64,000 nt of DNA, taken from Mucilaginibacter sp. SG564 (GTDB taxonomy: Bacteria > Bacteroidota > Bacteroidia > Sphingobacteriales > Sphingobacteriaceae). Under the pieces are notes generated by a model. It did not search any database and was not told the origin of the DNA. It saw only the letters and a program-made list of their open reading frames with translations. Numbering within the stretch: position 1 is the first letter of the stretch; each line of letters opens with the position of its first letter. Positions 34,636 to 42,649 of the stretch are shown here, in pieces. The stretch is taken from assembly GCF_013149275.1 (NCBI RefSeq), contig NZ_JABGNA010000007.1, forward strand, positions 376,448-440,447, read 5' to 3'. A program made the translations under genes and the position numbers.

Positions 34636-35250
34636 TTATTTAGTTTTTTGCTCCTTGATGTATCCTTCTTTTTTAAGATCATTAATGATATATGGTGTCT
34701 CGAACTGAACACCTAAACCCGGTTTACCGAACCATGGTATAATTACACCCCGCCTTACATTAGGTATAGGTTTTATAATTTTATAAACCCGGTAAGGCGA
34801 ATTTAGTGTTTTATCTGGTAAAGCGCGCTTCGGAAAAGGTACGCCTGTTCTGGATACAAATGTACCACGATCCTGGAACACGCTGTCGGCATCAAAGTAG
34901 CCTCCGTAGCGGTCAATGAGTATCCCGGCAGGCAAGGTTATAACTTTCAGATCGACCGCGCCGCGGTTTGGCGGCCAGCCGCCATTGAGACTGTTAGCGG
35001 TAAAAAACTGTTCGAGTTTGGCCCACTTTTCTTGTTTCCAAAGCATCCAGGCGGTGTCGGCTAAGGGCTTCTTGGTACTGTCAGCAAAGTCTGATACCGA
35101 TTTTACAAAATCATCATAACTGATGCCCCTTACTTTGGCATTTTTTGCAGGGACTTTGGCTTGCTGTGCGGGATGTTTTTTGGCTACCTGGGCCTGTGCC
35201 AGGAAAGGCATCAGGAAAACCGCCAGGAGCAGTAGTCTAATTTGTTTCAT
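34636..35250 (-). CDS. Secreted TNT-domain protein, predicted NAD glycohydrolase-type toxin
   Basis: A 204-residue exported protein. Residues 1-20 are a signal peptide ending AQA, then a Lys/Ala/Gln-rich linker. From about 88 to 197 it matches the TNT (tuberculosis necrotizing toxin, formerly DUF4237) pattern: NGGWPPNRGAV, LIDRYGGYF with R114, GTFVSRTGVPFPKRALP (129-145, R142), YRVYKIIKPIP, then PWFGKPGLGVQF (172-183) with Q182, and IINDLKKEGYI. TNT proteins hydrolyse NAD(P)+. The domain usually sits at the end of long polymorphic toxins; here it stands alone behind a signal peptide. A small acidic gene follows in the same unit. Confidence 0.8.
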   Translation of the reverse strand: MKQIRLLLLAVFLMPFLAQAQVAKKHPAQQAKVPAKNAKVRGISYDDFVKSVSDFADSTKKPLADTAWMLWKQEKWAKLEQFFTANSLNGGWPPNRGAVDLKVITLPAGILIDRYGGYFDADSVFQDRGTFVSRTGVPFPKRALPDKTLNSPYRVYKIIKPIPNVRRGVIIPWFGKPGLGVQFETPYIINDLKKEGYIKEQKTK

Positions 35251-35306
35251 TGGTGCTTTGGTTTAAGTTAAATAATAATTAAACAAGTCGCAATTATTGC
35301 GCAAAA

Positions 35307-35314
35307 CGAAATTA
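35307..35314 (-). promoter_or_regulatory. Putative -7 box of the TNT operon
   Basis: The minus strand reads TAATTTCG, 56 bases before the ATG, in an AT-rich gap with dyads around GCAATTATTGC. Confidence 0.35.
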
Positions 35315-35413
35315 AACATTTAACATTAAGCAATAATTGAACTTTTTATTCATTTTGTATGGGTTGAAAACAGCGTTTAAGTCGGCTCACCTTATCTGCG
35401 CTTTGCTGGACAG

Positions 35414-35567
35414 CCCTTCTTCGCCTGCGGAGGAAAGAGGGTGGAAAAAAACAGGTTTGTCATGCTGAACGCAGTGAAACATCTATTATTGAACTTTTCA
35501 ATTGTAGAATAGATCCTTCGTTCCTCAGGATGACAAAAATCCCCCTTTCCGCCACAGGCGAAGAAGG
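35414..35567. repeat. Nested hairpin repeats
   Basis: The outer arms 35414-35441 (CCCTTCTTCGCCTGCGGAGG...) and 35541-35567 (CCGCCACAGGCGAAGAAGG) are imperfect reverse complements. Their loop holds a complete TGTCAT-CTGAACG family hairpin (35457-35487 with 35508-35537). It lies in the 418-base gap between the TNT gene and ligA; no gene was found there. Confidence 0.8.
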
Positions 35568-35655
35568 AATATTGTCGGGGGTGAGTCTACCCCGTACTAA
35601 TTTGAATTTCACTATGGAGTTTATAGTTTGTAAACTATGGAATAAAGTAATTTCT

Positions 35656-35663
35656 TAACTTCG
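35656..35663 (+). promoter_or_regulatory. Putative -7 box of ligA promoter
   Basis: TAACTTCG, a near match to TAnnTTTG, lies 6 bases before the ligA ATG; a short-leader arrangement as for glyS. Confidence 0.4.
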
Positions 35664-35668
35664 CATCT

Positions 35669-37684
35669 ATGTCACCAGCGGAAGCCAAAAACCAGATCAA
35701 GGCCTTAACAACCGAGTTAAAACAGCACAACTACAACTACTATGTGCTGGCCATGCCTACCATTGCCGATTTTGATTTTGATAAAAAATTAGAACAGCTG
35801 AACAAGCTGGAAAAGGAGTTCCCGGAATTTGCAGATCCGGATTCACCCACGCAAAAAGTTGGTGGCGACATTACTAAAGAGTTTGTGACCTACCGTCACC
35901 GCTGGCCCATGCTATCATTAGGCAACACTTATAACGAACAGGAACTGCTTGATTTTGATCAGCGCATCCGCAAGGCTATTGGCGATAATTTTGAGTATGT
36001 ATGCGAGCTGAAGTTTGATGGCCTGTCCATGAGTTTAACTTATGAGGATGGTAAGCTGACGCGCGCCGTAACCCGTGGCGACGGTGTACAGGGCGACGAG
36101 GTAACCACTAACGTGCGCACCATTAATACCATACCCAAACGCCTGCATGAGGGTACCGACTACCCAAGCTACTTTGACATACGCGGCGAAGTTTTTATGC
36201 ACCGTAAAGCCTTTGAGCGCCTCAATAATGAACGTTTGGAGAGCGGCGAAGTTGCGTATGCCAATCCACGTAACTTTGCATCTGGCACCATTAAAATGCA
36301 GGATTCGGCCGAGGTTGCTAAACGCCCGCTGGATTGTTTCCTATATTTCCTGTATACAGAAAAACTTGTATTTCAAACCCACTGGGAAAGCCTGCAGGCA
36401 GTTAAAAGCTGGGGGTTCCATACCAATGAGCATAGTCGCCTTTGCGGTAATATTGATGAGGTGTTTGAGTTTATAACCAAATGGGATAAGGACCGCTTTG
36501 GCCTGAGCTATGATATCGACGGTATTGTGATCAAGGTAAATAACTATTCGCAGCAGCAGGAGCTTGGCTTTACAGCCAAATCGCCGCGCTGGGCCATAGC
36601 CTATAAATTTAAAGCCGAGCGAGTAGAAACCGAACTGTTGAGCGTAAGCTATCAGGTTGGCCGCACGGGTGCGGTTACACCGGTGGCTAATTTAAAACCG
36701 GTATTGCTGGCCGGTACCACAGTTAAACGGGCCACTTTGCACAATGCCAACGAGATTATCCGACTGGATCTGCACGAAGGCGATACCGTTTTTGTGGAAA
36801 AAGGCGGCGAGATCATCCCGAAGATTATCAGCGTAAACCCCGAGAAAAGGGCGCAGAATGCTGTGCCTGTAGTATATCGTACTACCTGCCCTGCCTGTGA
36901 TACCCCATTGGAGCGCAAGGAAGGCGAGGCCGCTTTTTATTGCCCAAATGATGAGGGCTGTCCACCGCAAATTGTGGGTAAAATGCAGCATTTTATCGGC
37001 CGTAAAGCTATGGATATTGACGGCTTGGGCGATGAGACCATAGAAACCCTGTATTCACGCGGGTTTATTAGTCATATCAGCGATATTTATAAGCTGCATG
37101 AGCATGCCGATGAGCTAAAAAAGATGGATCGCTTTGGCGATAAATCCATCACCAACATGCTGGATGGTATCGAAAAATCCAAACAAATGCCTTTTGAAAA
37201 AGTGCTGTTTGGCCTCGGTATCCGCTATATTGGCGAAACGGTTGCCAAAAAACTGGCCATCCACTTTAAATCTATCGACGGACTAATGGCTGCTACCACG
37301 GAAGAGCTGGTAACCGCCGATGAAATTGGCGAGCGCATAGCCCAAAGCATTATTGACTATTTTGCAGATGAAAAACACCGGGAAGAAATTGAAAAATTAA
37401 AAGCCCTGGGACTGCAATTTGTAGTGGAGATAAAAGAAGTAAAACTGGCCAGCGAAAAACTGAGCGGGCAAAGCTTCATCATATCAGGTGTGTTTGAAAA
37501 ATTCTCCCGCGATGAACTGAAGGATATGATAGAGCAGAATGGCGGTAAAATTCTGAGCAGCATATCGTCCAAACTCAGCTATGTGGTTGCCGGCGACAAT
37601 ATGGGGCCAGCCAAACTGGAGAAAGCGCAAAAGCTAAATATCCCCATCATCAGCGATGATGAATTATTGGCTATGATAGGCTAA
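35669..37684 (+). CDS. ligA: NAD-dependent DNA ligase
   Basis: A 671-residue replicative and repair ligase that seals nicks using NAD+. Domain order is normal: the NAD-binding Ia domain with HNYNYYV and DSPTQKVGG, adenylation motif CELKFDG with the catalytic K115, and VTRGDGVQGDEVT. The OB fold contains YQVGRTGAVTPVA; a four-Cys zinc finger lies near 407-430 (CPACDTPL ... FYCPNDEGCP). Helix-hairpin-helix repeats run about 440-580, and a BRCT domain from about 592 to the end. It is a single gene with a short leader. The length is typical. Confidence 0.98.
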   Translation: MSPAEAKNQIKALTTELKQHNYNYYVLAMPTIADFDFDKKLEQLNKLEKEFPEFADPDSPTQKVGGDITKEFVTYRHRWPMLSLGNTYNEQELLDFDQRIRKAIGDNFEYVCELKFDGLSMSLTYEDGKLTRAVTRGDGVQGDEVTTNVRTINTIPKRLHEGTDYPSYFDIRGEVFMHRKAFERLNNERLESGEVAYANPRNFASGTIKMQDSAEVAKRPLDCFLYFLYTEKLVFQTHWESLQAVKSWGFHTNEHSRLCGNIDEVFEFITKWDKDRFGLSYDIDGIVIKVNNYSQQQELGFTAKSPRWAIAYKFKAERVETELLSVSYQVGRTGAVTPVANLKPVLLAGTTVKRATLHNANEIIRLDLHEGDTVFVEKGGEIIPKIISVNPEKRAQNAVPVVYRTTCPACDTPLERKEGEAAFYCPNDEGCPPQIVGKMQHFIGRKAMDIDGLGDETIETLYSRGFISHISDIYKLHEHADELKKMDRFGDKSITNMLDGIEKSKQMPFEKVLFGLGIRYIGETVAKKLAIHFKSIDGLMAATTEELVTADEIGERIAQSIIDYFADEKHREEIEKLKALGLQFVVEIKEVKLASEKLSGQSFIISGVFEKFSRDELKDMIEQNGGKILSSISSKLSYVVAGDNMGPAKLEKAQKLNIPIISDDELLAMIG

Positions 37685-37822
37685 TTTTGTTAAAACTTTA
37701 CCCATAGTTATTGGTTTATAAAATAAGATTGGTATATAATTAGCTTTTATTCAACATAATAAACGCTGATTATATATTTTTTTCGTAATTTCATTAACCA
37801 TTACCAATAAGAGCCAGTCATC

Positions 37823-38050
37823 ATGGGAGCCATCATTCCTATACAGGAAAATTTTTTTTGCGAACCCTGCAAAGACTGCGGTGCCAGACCAATTATTGAA
37901 CAAATAAAAGGAGCATTTACCGTTCGTTGCCCAAATGACAAAACCCACTATAAAACCAAACTTGGCCTGGTAAATATTGAAGACTGGAACCTGAAAAATA
38001 AAACGTATCCTCCCCTGGGCAATACAAAAAATCCACAAAAGGCATCCTGA
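37823..38050 (+). CDS. Small Lar-like zinc-ribbon protein
   Basis: A 75-residue protein. A Cys-rich knuckle, FFCEPCKDCGARPII, is followed by FTVRCPNDKTHYKT and ends NIEDWNLKNK. The order C-x2-C-x2-C, then C-x5-H, then a final 'I-x-x-WN' helix resembles Lar-family restriction-alleviation proteins of phages, which are small zinc ribbons, though the match is loose. An open frame on the opposite strand (37751-38038) is judged a shadow. It stands alone between ligA and the DUF5686 gene. The function is unknown. Confidence 0.6.
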   Translation: MGAIIPIQENFFCEPCKDCGARPIIEQIKGAFTVRCPNDKTHYKTKLGLVNIEDWNLKNKTYPPLGNTKNPQKAS

Positions 38051-38171
38051 TCAATCATTCCCTATCGGAACCTCCGTATTATTTTTATTTTTTAGATTTC
38101 ACATTATTTAACAAAACTGTGTTGTAACATTTAGTAATTAAGCTTCATCTTAGTACAAACTACCTTACTAC

Positions 38172-40625
38172 ATGAAATTTACATTACTATCTATCTTGCT
38201 TTTTATATCGGGGATTCCTGTATTTGCCCAGCAACTTACCATCAGTGGTAAAATAACCGATGAGCAAAACAAACCAGTTCCTTTCGCATCCATTTATATC
38301 AAAAATACTTCTAAAGGCACCTCGGCCAATAGCGAGGGCGTGTATCAGCTGCAACTAAGCGCAGGCAATTACGAACTACAATACAAAGCGGTTGGCTATG
38401 GACAGCAAAGTCGCAAGGTAAACCTTACTGCTAACCAGGTGATCAACATCTCGCTCCCAACCGAAACTTACCAGCTTAAATCGGTAGCCATTCATGCCGG
38501 CAGCGAAGATCCTGCCTATGCTATTATCCGCAAGGCCATCAAAAAACGCAAAACTTATTTAAACGAGGTTAAAGCCTACACTTGTGATATTTATATCAAA
38601 GGCCTGCAAAAGCTATTAGCCGCACCCAAAAAGTTCCTGGGCTTTGATGTACAAAAAGCCACCAACGAGGCTGGTCTCGACTCCAACCGTACGGGGATTG
38701 TTTATCTGTCCGAATCCGAATCAAAATACAGTTTTGTACGCCCCAACAAGGTACATGAAGTGCAGGTATCCTCCAAAGTATCGGGCCAAAACAGGGCATT
38801 CAGTTTTAACCGGGCATCAGATATGGCGGTTAATTTTTATGAGAATTTCGAAACCTGGGACGGCCTGAGCAACCGCCCGCTGGTATCGCCTATTGCCGAC
38901 AATGCCCTGTTCTATTATAACTATAAATGGATGGGCCTCACTGTTGAGAACGGCGAAACCATCAATAAAATACAGGTAACCCCCAAGCGCGCGCATGACC
39001 CTTGTTTTGAAGGCTACATTTATATACTGGATGATAGCTGGCGATTATCGGCCCTGCAGTTGTTCATCACCAAAAAGGCCAATATCAATCTGGTTGATAC
39101 CCTTAAGGTGAACCAGCAATTTTATCCCGTTAATAATACCGCATGGATGCCTGCCAGTGTTAAGTTTGAATTCACCGGCGGCTTGTTGGGTTTCCGTGTG
39201 GGCGGATATTATATTTCGATATATAAGAATTATGATCTGGAACCAAATTTTGCGAAAACCAACTTTGCCGAGGTTTTGCACATTGATAAAGGCACCAACA
39301 AAGATTCGACCTATTGGAACCAGCAGCGCCCCATCCCACTCACCGGTGAAGAACAAATCGACTATATCAACAAGGGCAAACTCGCCCGCAAACGCGAGTC
39401 GAAACAATATCTCGATTCGTTGGATAAAGCCAATAATGAGGTAAAACCCCTGGGTGTATTGGTTACCGGTGTTGATGTACGCAACCGTTATAAAAAAGAA
39501 ACTTTCCATTATGATGGATTATTGGGTTCGGCGCTTTACAATACCGTAGAAGGTTTTGCTATCAACTACGGCTTATCCTACACCAAAGTGATCGATACGC
39601 TTAATCACCGTTCGCTTGCGCTGGACGGGCATGTGCGTTACGGCTTTTCCAATCATTTACTCAACGGTACCGCAGGCGCGGCTATACCCATAGGCCAACG
39701 ATTCACATTAGGCATCCGCGGCGGATCTGACATTACCGACCTCAACAACCAGCAACCGGTTTCTACCCTGGTTAACTCTTTGTATACCTTGTTTGAGCGG
39801 CAAAACTACCAGAAGCTTTATCAAAAACAATTTGCATCGGCTTCCTTTTCCGGTCGTGTTGTGGGTGGATGGCTGGCCAGCGCAACGGTAGAATGGGCCA
39901 ACCGTAAATCACTGACTAACAGCACTACCTACAGCTTTTTTAGTCCGCAAAATCACCAGTTTACCTCCAATAACCCGTTAAGCCCGGCGCAGGATAGTCC
40001 CTTGTTCCCGGAGAACCAATCGTTCAAAATAGCTTTGCGTACCAGCTATAATTTTAGCGATCAGTATGAAACTTACCCATCAGGTCGCAGGTACCTGCCA
40101 TCAAAATATCCTACCATCGGGATAAATTATACCAAGGGGATAAAAAACGTACTGGGATCTGATGTAGATTATGCCCTGCTGAGTGCCGATATATCCAAAT
40201 CAAACATCGATATGGGCTTTTACGGCAAAACCTCCTTTTTTATAGGCGCGGGCAAATTTCTGAACGCCAATAAATTATACTTCCCCGATTATAAACACTT
40301 TGACGGCAACCAGTTATTAGTCTATACCCCGGGCATCAACCGGTTCCTGCTGCTGGATTATTATAATTTCAGCACACCTGATAAATATGCCGAAGGTCAC
40401 CTGGAACACAATTTCATGGGTTTTATCACCAATAAGATACCGATCATCCGCAAGTTAAAGCTGCAAGAAATTGTCGACGTAAATTATCTGTACACCCCTA
40501 CCCTTAAAAATTATACCGAACTGGGTTTCGGTCTGCAATATTTAAATATCAGGCTGATGTACGGCAAATCATTCAACAGCGGCAGCAATACCAATTCGGC
40601 AGTAAGACTGGGGGTTTCTTTTTAG
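38172..40625 (+). CDS. DUF5686 protein with N-terminal carboxypeptidase-regulatory-like domain
   Basis: An 817-residue outer-membrane protein. A signal peptide ends FAQQ. Residues about 23-105 form a regulatory-like beta sandwich (ISGKITDEQNKPVPFASIYI, then LQYKAVGYGQQSRKV). The middle, with CDIYIKGLQKLL and YYNYKWMGLTVENGETINKIQVTPKR, is DUF5686. The last 350 residues are a predicted barrel ending in the aromatic strand AVRLGVSF. Such proteins are common in Bacteroidota and may assemble or transport outer-membrane components, but the role is not established. It is a single gene. Confidence 0.87.
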   Translation: MKFTLLSILLFISGIPVFAQQLTISGKITDEQNKPVPFASIYIKNTSKGTSANSEGVYQLQLSAGNYELQYKAVGYGQQSRKVNLTANQVINISLPTETYQLKSVAIHAGSEDPAYAIIRKAIKKRKTYLNEVKAYTCDIYIKGLQKLLAAPKKFLGFDVQKATNEAGLDSNRTGIVYLSESESKYSFVRPNKVHEVQVSSKVSGQNRAFSFNRASDMAVNFYENFETWDGLSNRPLVSPIADNALFYYNYKWMGLTVENGETINKIQVTPKRAHDPCFEGYIYILDDSWRLSALQLFITKKANINLVDTLKVNQQFYPVNNTAWMPASVKFEFTGGLLGFRVGGYYISIYKNYDLEPNFAKTNFAEVLHIDKGTNKDSTYWNQQRPIPLTGEEQIDYINKGKLARKRESKQYLDSLDKANNEVKPLGVLVTGVDVRNRYKKETFHYDGLLGSALYNTVEGFAINYGLSYTKVIDTLNHRSLALDGHVRYGFSNHLLNGTAGAAIPIGQRFTLGIRGGSDITDLNNQQPVSTLVNSLYTLFERQNYQKLYQKQFASASFSGRVVGGWLASATVEWANRKSLTNSTTYSFFSPQNHQFTSNNPLSPAQDSPLFPENQSFKIALRTSYNFSDQYETYPSGRRYLPSKYPTIGINYTKGIKNVLGSDVDYALLSADISKSNIDMGFYGKTSFFIGAGKFLNANKLYFPDYKHFDGNQLLVYTPGINRFLLLDYYNFSTPDKYAEGHLEHNFMGFITNKIPIIRKLKLQEIVDVNYLYTPTLKNYTELGFGLQYLNIRLMYGKSFNSGSNTNSAVRLGVSF

Positions 40626-41207
40626 TGAGTGTGAGTGTGAGAAAAAATAAAGGCCCGGTTTTACCAGGCTTTTATTTTTATCATTTTTTCTTTTCCTGTC
40701 AGCAGAACAGCTTCGGGCGAAAGCGGGCAGAACAATGGTAGACTGTGCGGCTGCGGGGCATAGCAAGTTTTTGCTGAAGCGCAAGAGTGTGCGAACGCAG
40801 TAGCGCAAAATAATTGCAGCCCTGGTTCTGTCTGATTTGCAGGGCAAAGGCCAAGTGCGGCAAAGAAGCATTTCTGGTGAAAGCCTTTTGGTTACTTTGT
40901 GGCTACAAAGTAACTGGCCCTCCCGCGGCCAAGAGCGGGTATACGCTATACAACGCGAAGAATAGATCCTTCGCTACGCTCAGGATGACAAACTTAAATG
41001 AGATTATTAATGATGTGTTTGTTTTTTGGTATTAATGAGCTCCCTCTGGTCGGTTGTCTTCGTTCGTTCGAGATGACAATCTGAATAGATAAAATGTGTA
41101 AAAACATGGTTTAAATCACGTAGGCATATTTTTCATTACTCAAAACTCACCAATCACTACTCACTACTCACCACTAATCACTATATTAGCGTCCTTTAAT
41201 TTTACTC
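40626..41207. other. Gene-free mosaic of repeat fragments before dapA
   Basis: The 582-base gap holds GTGAGTGTGAGTGTGAG (40626-40642), then a hairpin-like AAAGGCCCGG...CCAGGCTTTT with a T run (about 40651-40678). A GC-richer stretch (40695-40960) contains ACTTTGTGGCTACAAAGTA, followed by the right half of a TGTCAT-CTGAACG repeat (40961-40992) and a truncated repeat end ending TCGAGATGACAA (41052-41084). No credible gene was found; an open frame at 40814-41035 runs through the repeat material. Confidence 0.6.
41138..41186. repeat. Degenerate ACTCACTACTCACC repeats upstream of dapA
   Basis: Units are ACTCAAAACTCACC, AATCACTACTCACTACTCACC and ACTAATCACT. The 13-mer ACTCAAAACTCAC is also found, reverse-complemented, in the first codons of murD (59236-59248). 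Confidence 0.75.
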
Positions 41208-42086
41208 ATGAATATATTTTACGGAACAGGGGTAGCCATGGTGACCCCTTTTCAGGCGGATGGTCAAGTTGACTACGAGGGTTTGAGAAACCTTATTGAA
41301 CATTTGATTGATGGCGGGGTGCAATACCTGGTATCATTAGGTACAACCGGCGAAAGTGCCACATTGAATGCCGCCGAGCGAAAGCAGGTTTGGGCATTTA
41401 CCGCGGAGGTTGTCAAGAAGCGCGTAAATTTGGTTGCCGGTATAGGTGGCAATAATACTCATGAGGTAGTGGAGCAGATCAAAGAGTTTAATGTTACTGG
41501 CTACGATGCCATACTATCATCAAGCCCGCATTATAACAAACCTACCCAGGAGGGTATATACCAGCACTATAAAGCCATAGCGCAGGCAGCACCACTACCG
41601 GTAATTTTATATAACGTACCCAGCCGCACCGGCAGCACCATTGCTGCGGAAACAACCGTGCGCCTGGCCCGCGATTTTAAAAATATCATTGGTATTAAAG
41701 AAGCATCGGGCAATTTCGATCTGTTTAACCAGTTGATGCGCGATAAGCCGGAAGAGTTTTTAGTAATATCGGGCGATGATCCGGTTACCCTGCCGATGAT
41801 GGCGATGGGAGCTGTGGGCGTGATATCTGTTATTGGTAACGCCTTGCCAAAACCATTATCAGCCATGATAGGCCTATTGCTGAATAATGATTACAAAGCC
41901 GCGCAAAAAATAAATGCCAGCCTGGTTGAGTTTACCCGGCTTATGTTTGTGGAAGGTAACCCCGCCGGTGCCAAAAACGCGCTGAAACATTTAGGGGTTT
42001 GTGGTGAAACTTTAAGATTACCACTTGTACCGGTAAGCAGCAAAACAGCTGATGCTATTAAACTGGAAACAGCCAGGCTTTCCTAA
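41208..42086 (+). CDS. dapA: 4-hydroxy-tetrahydrodipicolinate synthase
   Basis: A 292-residue TIM-barrel lyase that condenses pyruvate with aspartate semialdehyde, the first committed step of lysine and diaminopimelate synthesis. GTTGES at 46-51 gives the substrate-site threonines; YNVPSRTG at 135-142 gives Tyr135 and the Arg; the Schiff-base lysine is K164 in GIKEASG. The ending resembles other DapA proteins. The product feeds the MurE step of cell-wall synthesis encoded at 60.7-62.2 kb. It is a single gene with a strong terminator. Confidence 0.97.
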   Translation: MNIFYGTGVAMVTPFQADGQVDYEGLRNLIEHLIDGGVQYLVSLGTTGESATLNAAERKQVWAFTAEVVKKRVNLVAGIGGNNTHEVVEQIKEFNVTGYDAILSSSPHYNKPTQEGIYQHYKAIAQAAPLPVILYNVPSRTGSTIAAETTVRLARDFKNIIGIKEASGNFDLFNQLMRDKPEEFLVISGDDPVTLPMMAMGAVGVISVIGNALPKPLSAMIGLLLNNDYKAAQKINASLVEFTRLMFVEGNPAGAKNALKHLGVCGETLRLPLVPVSSKTADAIKLETARLS

Positions 42087-42104
42087 AATAAAATATGTTG
42101 AATA

Positions 42105-42137
42105 AAAAAACCCGGTTATTGGATAACCGGGTTTTTT
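42105..42137. terminator. dapA terminator, possibly bidirectional
   Basis: A 15-base stem AAAAAACCCGGTTAT (42105-42119) pairs with 42123-42137, with a 3-base loop and T6. It lies between convergent dapA and the Hc1-like gene. Confidence 0.9.
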
Positions 42138-42155
42138 ATTGGAATAAGAAAAACC

Positions 42156-42338
42156 TTACTTAGCTTCTTTATTTTTAGCTTCCTGTACTTCCAGACGGAT
42201 AGCCTGTGCCAGGTTTTTAAGATCTTGCATACCTTTACGAACACGTGTTCCGGCAGCGCTGTTTCCTTTGTTGTAGAATTTGTCGGCGTCGGCCTCCAAT
42301 GAAGCTACAAGCTCTTTTACTTCAGTAAATTTTTTCAT
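42156..42338 (-). CDS. Histone H1-like (Hc1-type) protein
   Basis: A 60-residue protein, MKKFTEVKELVASLEADADK..., with GNSAAGTRVRKGMQDLKNLAQAIR in short blocks. It is the small Hc1-like protein that many Bacteroidota carry and that is annotated as histone H1. It is rich in Lys and Ala, probably all helical, and may bind DNA, though direct evidence for this branch is thin. It stands alone in an AT-rich neighbourhood with a 311-base gap upstream. Confidence 0.8.
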   Translation of the reverse strand: MKKFTEVKELVASLEADADKFYNKGNSAAGTRVRKGMQDLKNLAQAIRLEVQEAKNKEAK

Positions 42339-42649
42339 TTAATTACTCCTTTTAAAATTATTGAGGTTTATTGTTTTAACTAAAGCTAATCTATAATGTT
42401 TTTTTTTAATTAAAAATTTTTAAGGCAGAAAAATACTGCCTTAAAAGTGGTTTTTTTCCACATTTTAAAGGCTTAATGAATATTTAAGCAGCTATATATT
42501 ATATTAAAAACAAACATTAATAAAATATATTCTATAATATTTTATTAATAAAACATATTAAATACAAAATAACTTTAAATAATAATATTTTATATGATTT
42601 TAGTTAACAAAACTCGTATTTTAATACCATCCATATATTAAAAATCGTA
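42339..42649. other. AT-rich gap between the Hc1-like gene and GH125
   Basis: No gene is seen. TTTTAAGGCAG (42417-42427) pairs with CTGCCTTAAAA (42436-42446), and GTGGTTTTTTTCCAC follows at once. The rest (42480-42640) is nearly all A and T, with many TATTAATAAAAT-type steps. It probably holds the Hc1 promoter, but no single box stands out. Confidence 0.4.

Noticed and set aside
34636..37684. Functional link between the TNT protein (consumes NAD+) and LigA (uses NAD+)
   Set aside because: They are divergent, have separate promoters and are split by nested repeats; neighbouring use of NAD+ is likely chance.
37751..38038. A 95-residue minus-strand frame opposite the zinc-ribbon gene
   Set aside because: The plus-strand frame has ordered Cys pairs and a clean start; this one lacks any recognisable pattern.
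40814..41035. A 73-residue open frame before dapA
   Set aside because: It runs through repeat fragments, including a family 1 half hairpin, and shows no protein-like pattern.
41040..41085. tRNA-like TTCGTTCGAGA segment
   Set aside because: It is the end of a hairpin repeat (TCGAGATGACAA); no cloverleaf can be drawn.
42417..42446. Riboswitch upstream of the Hc1-like gene
   Set aside because: Only a single 11-base stem and a T-rich hairpin are seen; no conserved riboswitch core could be recognised.
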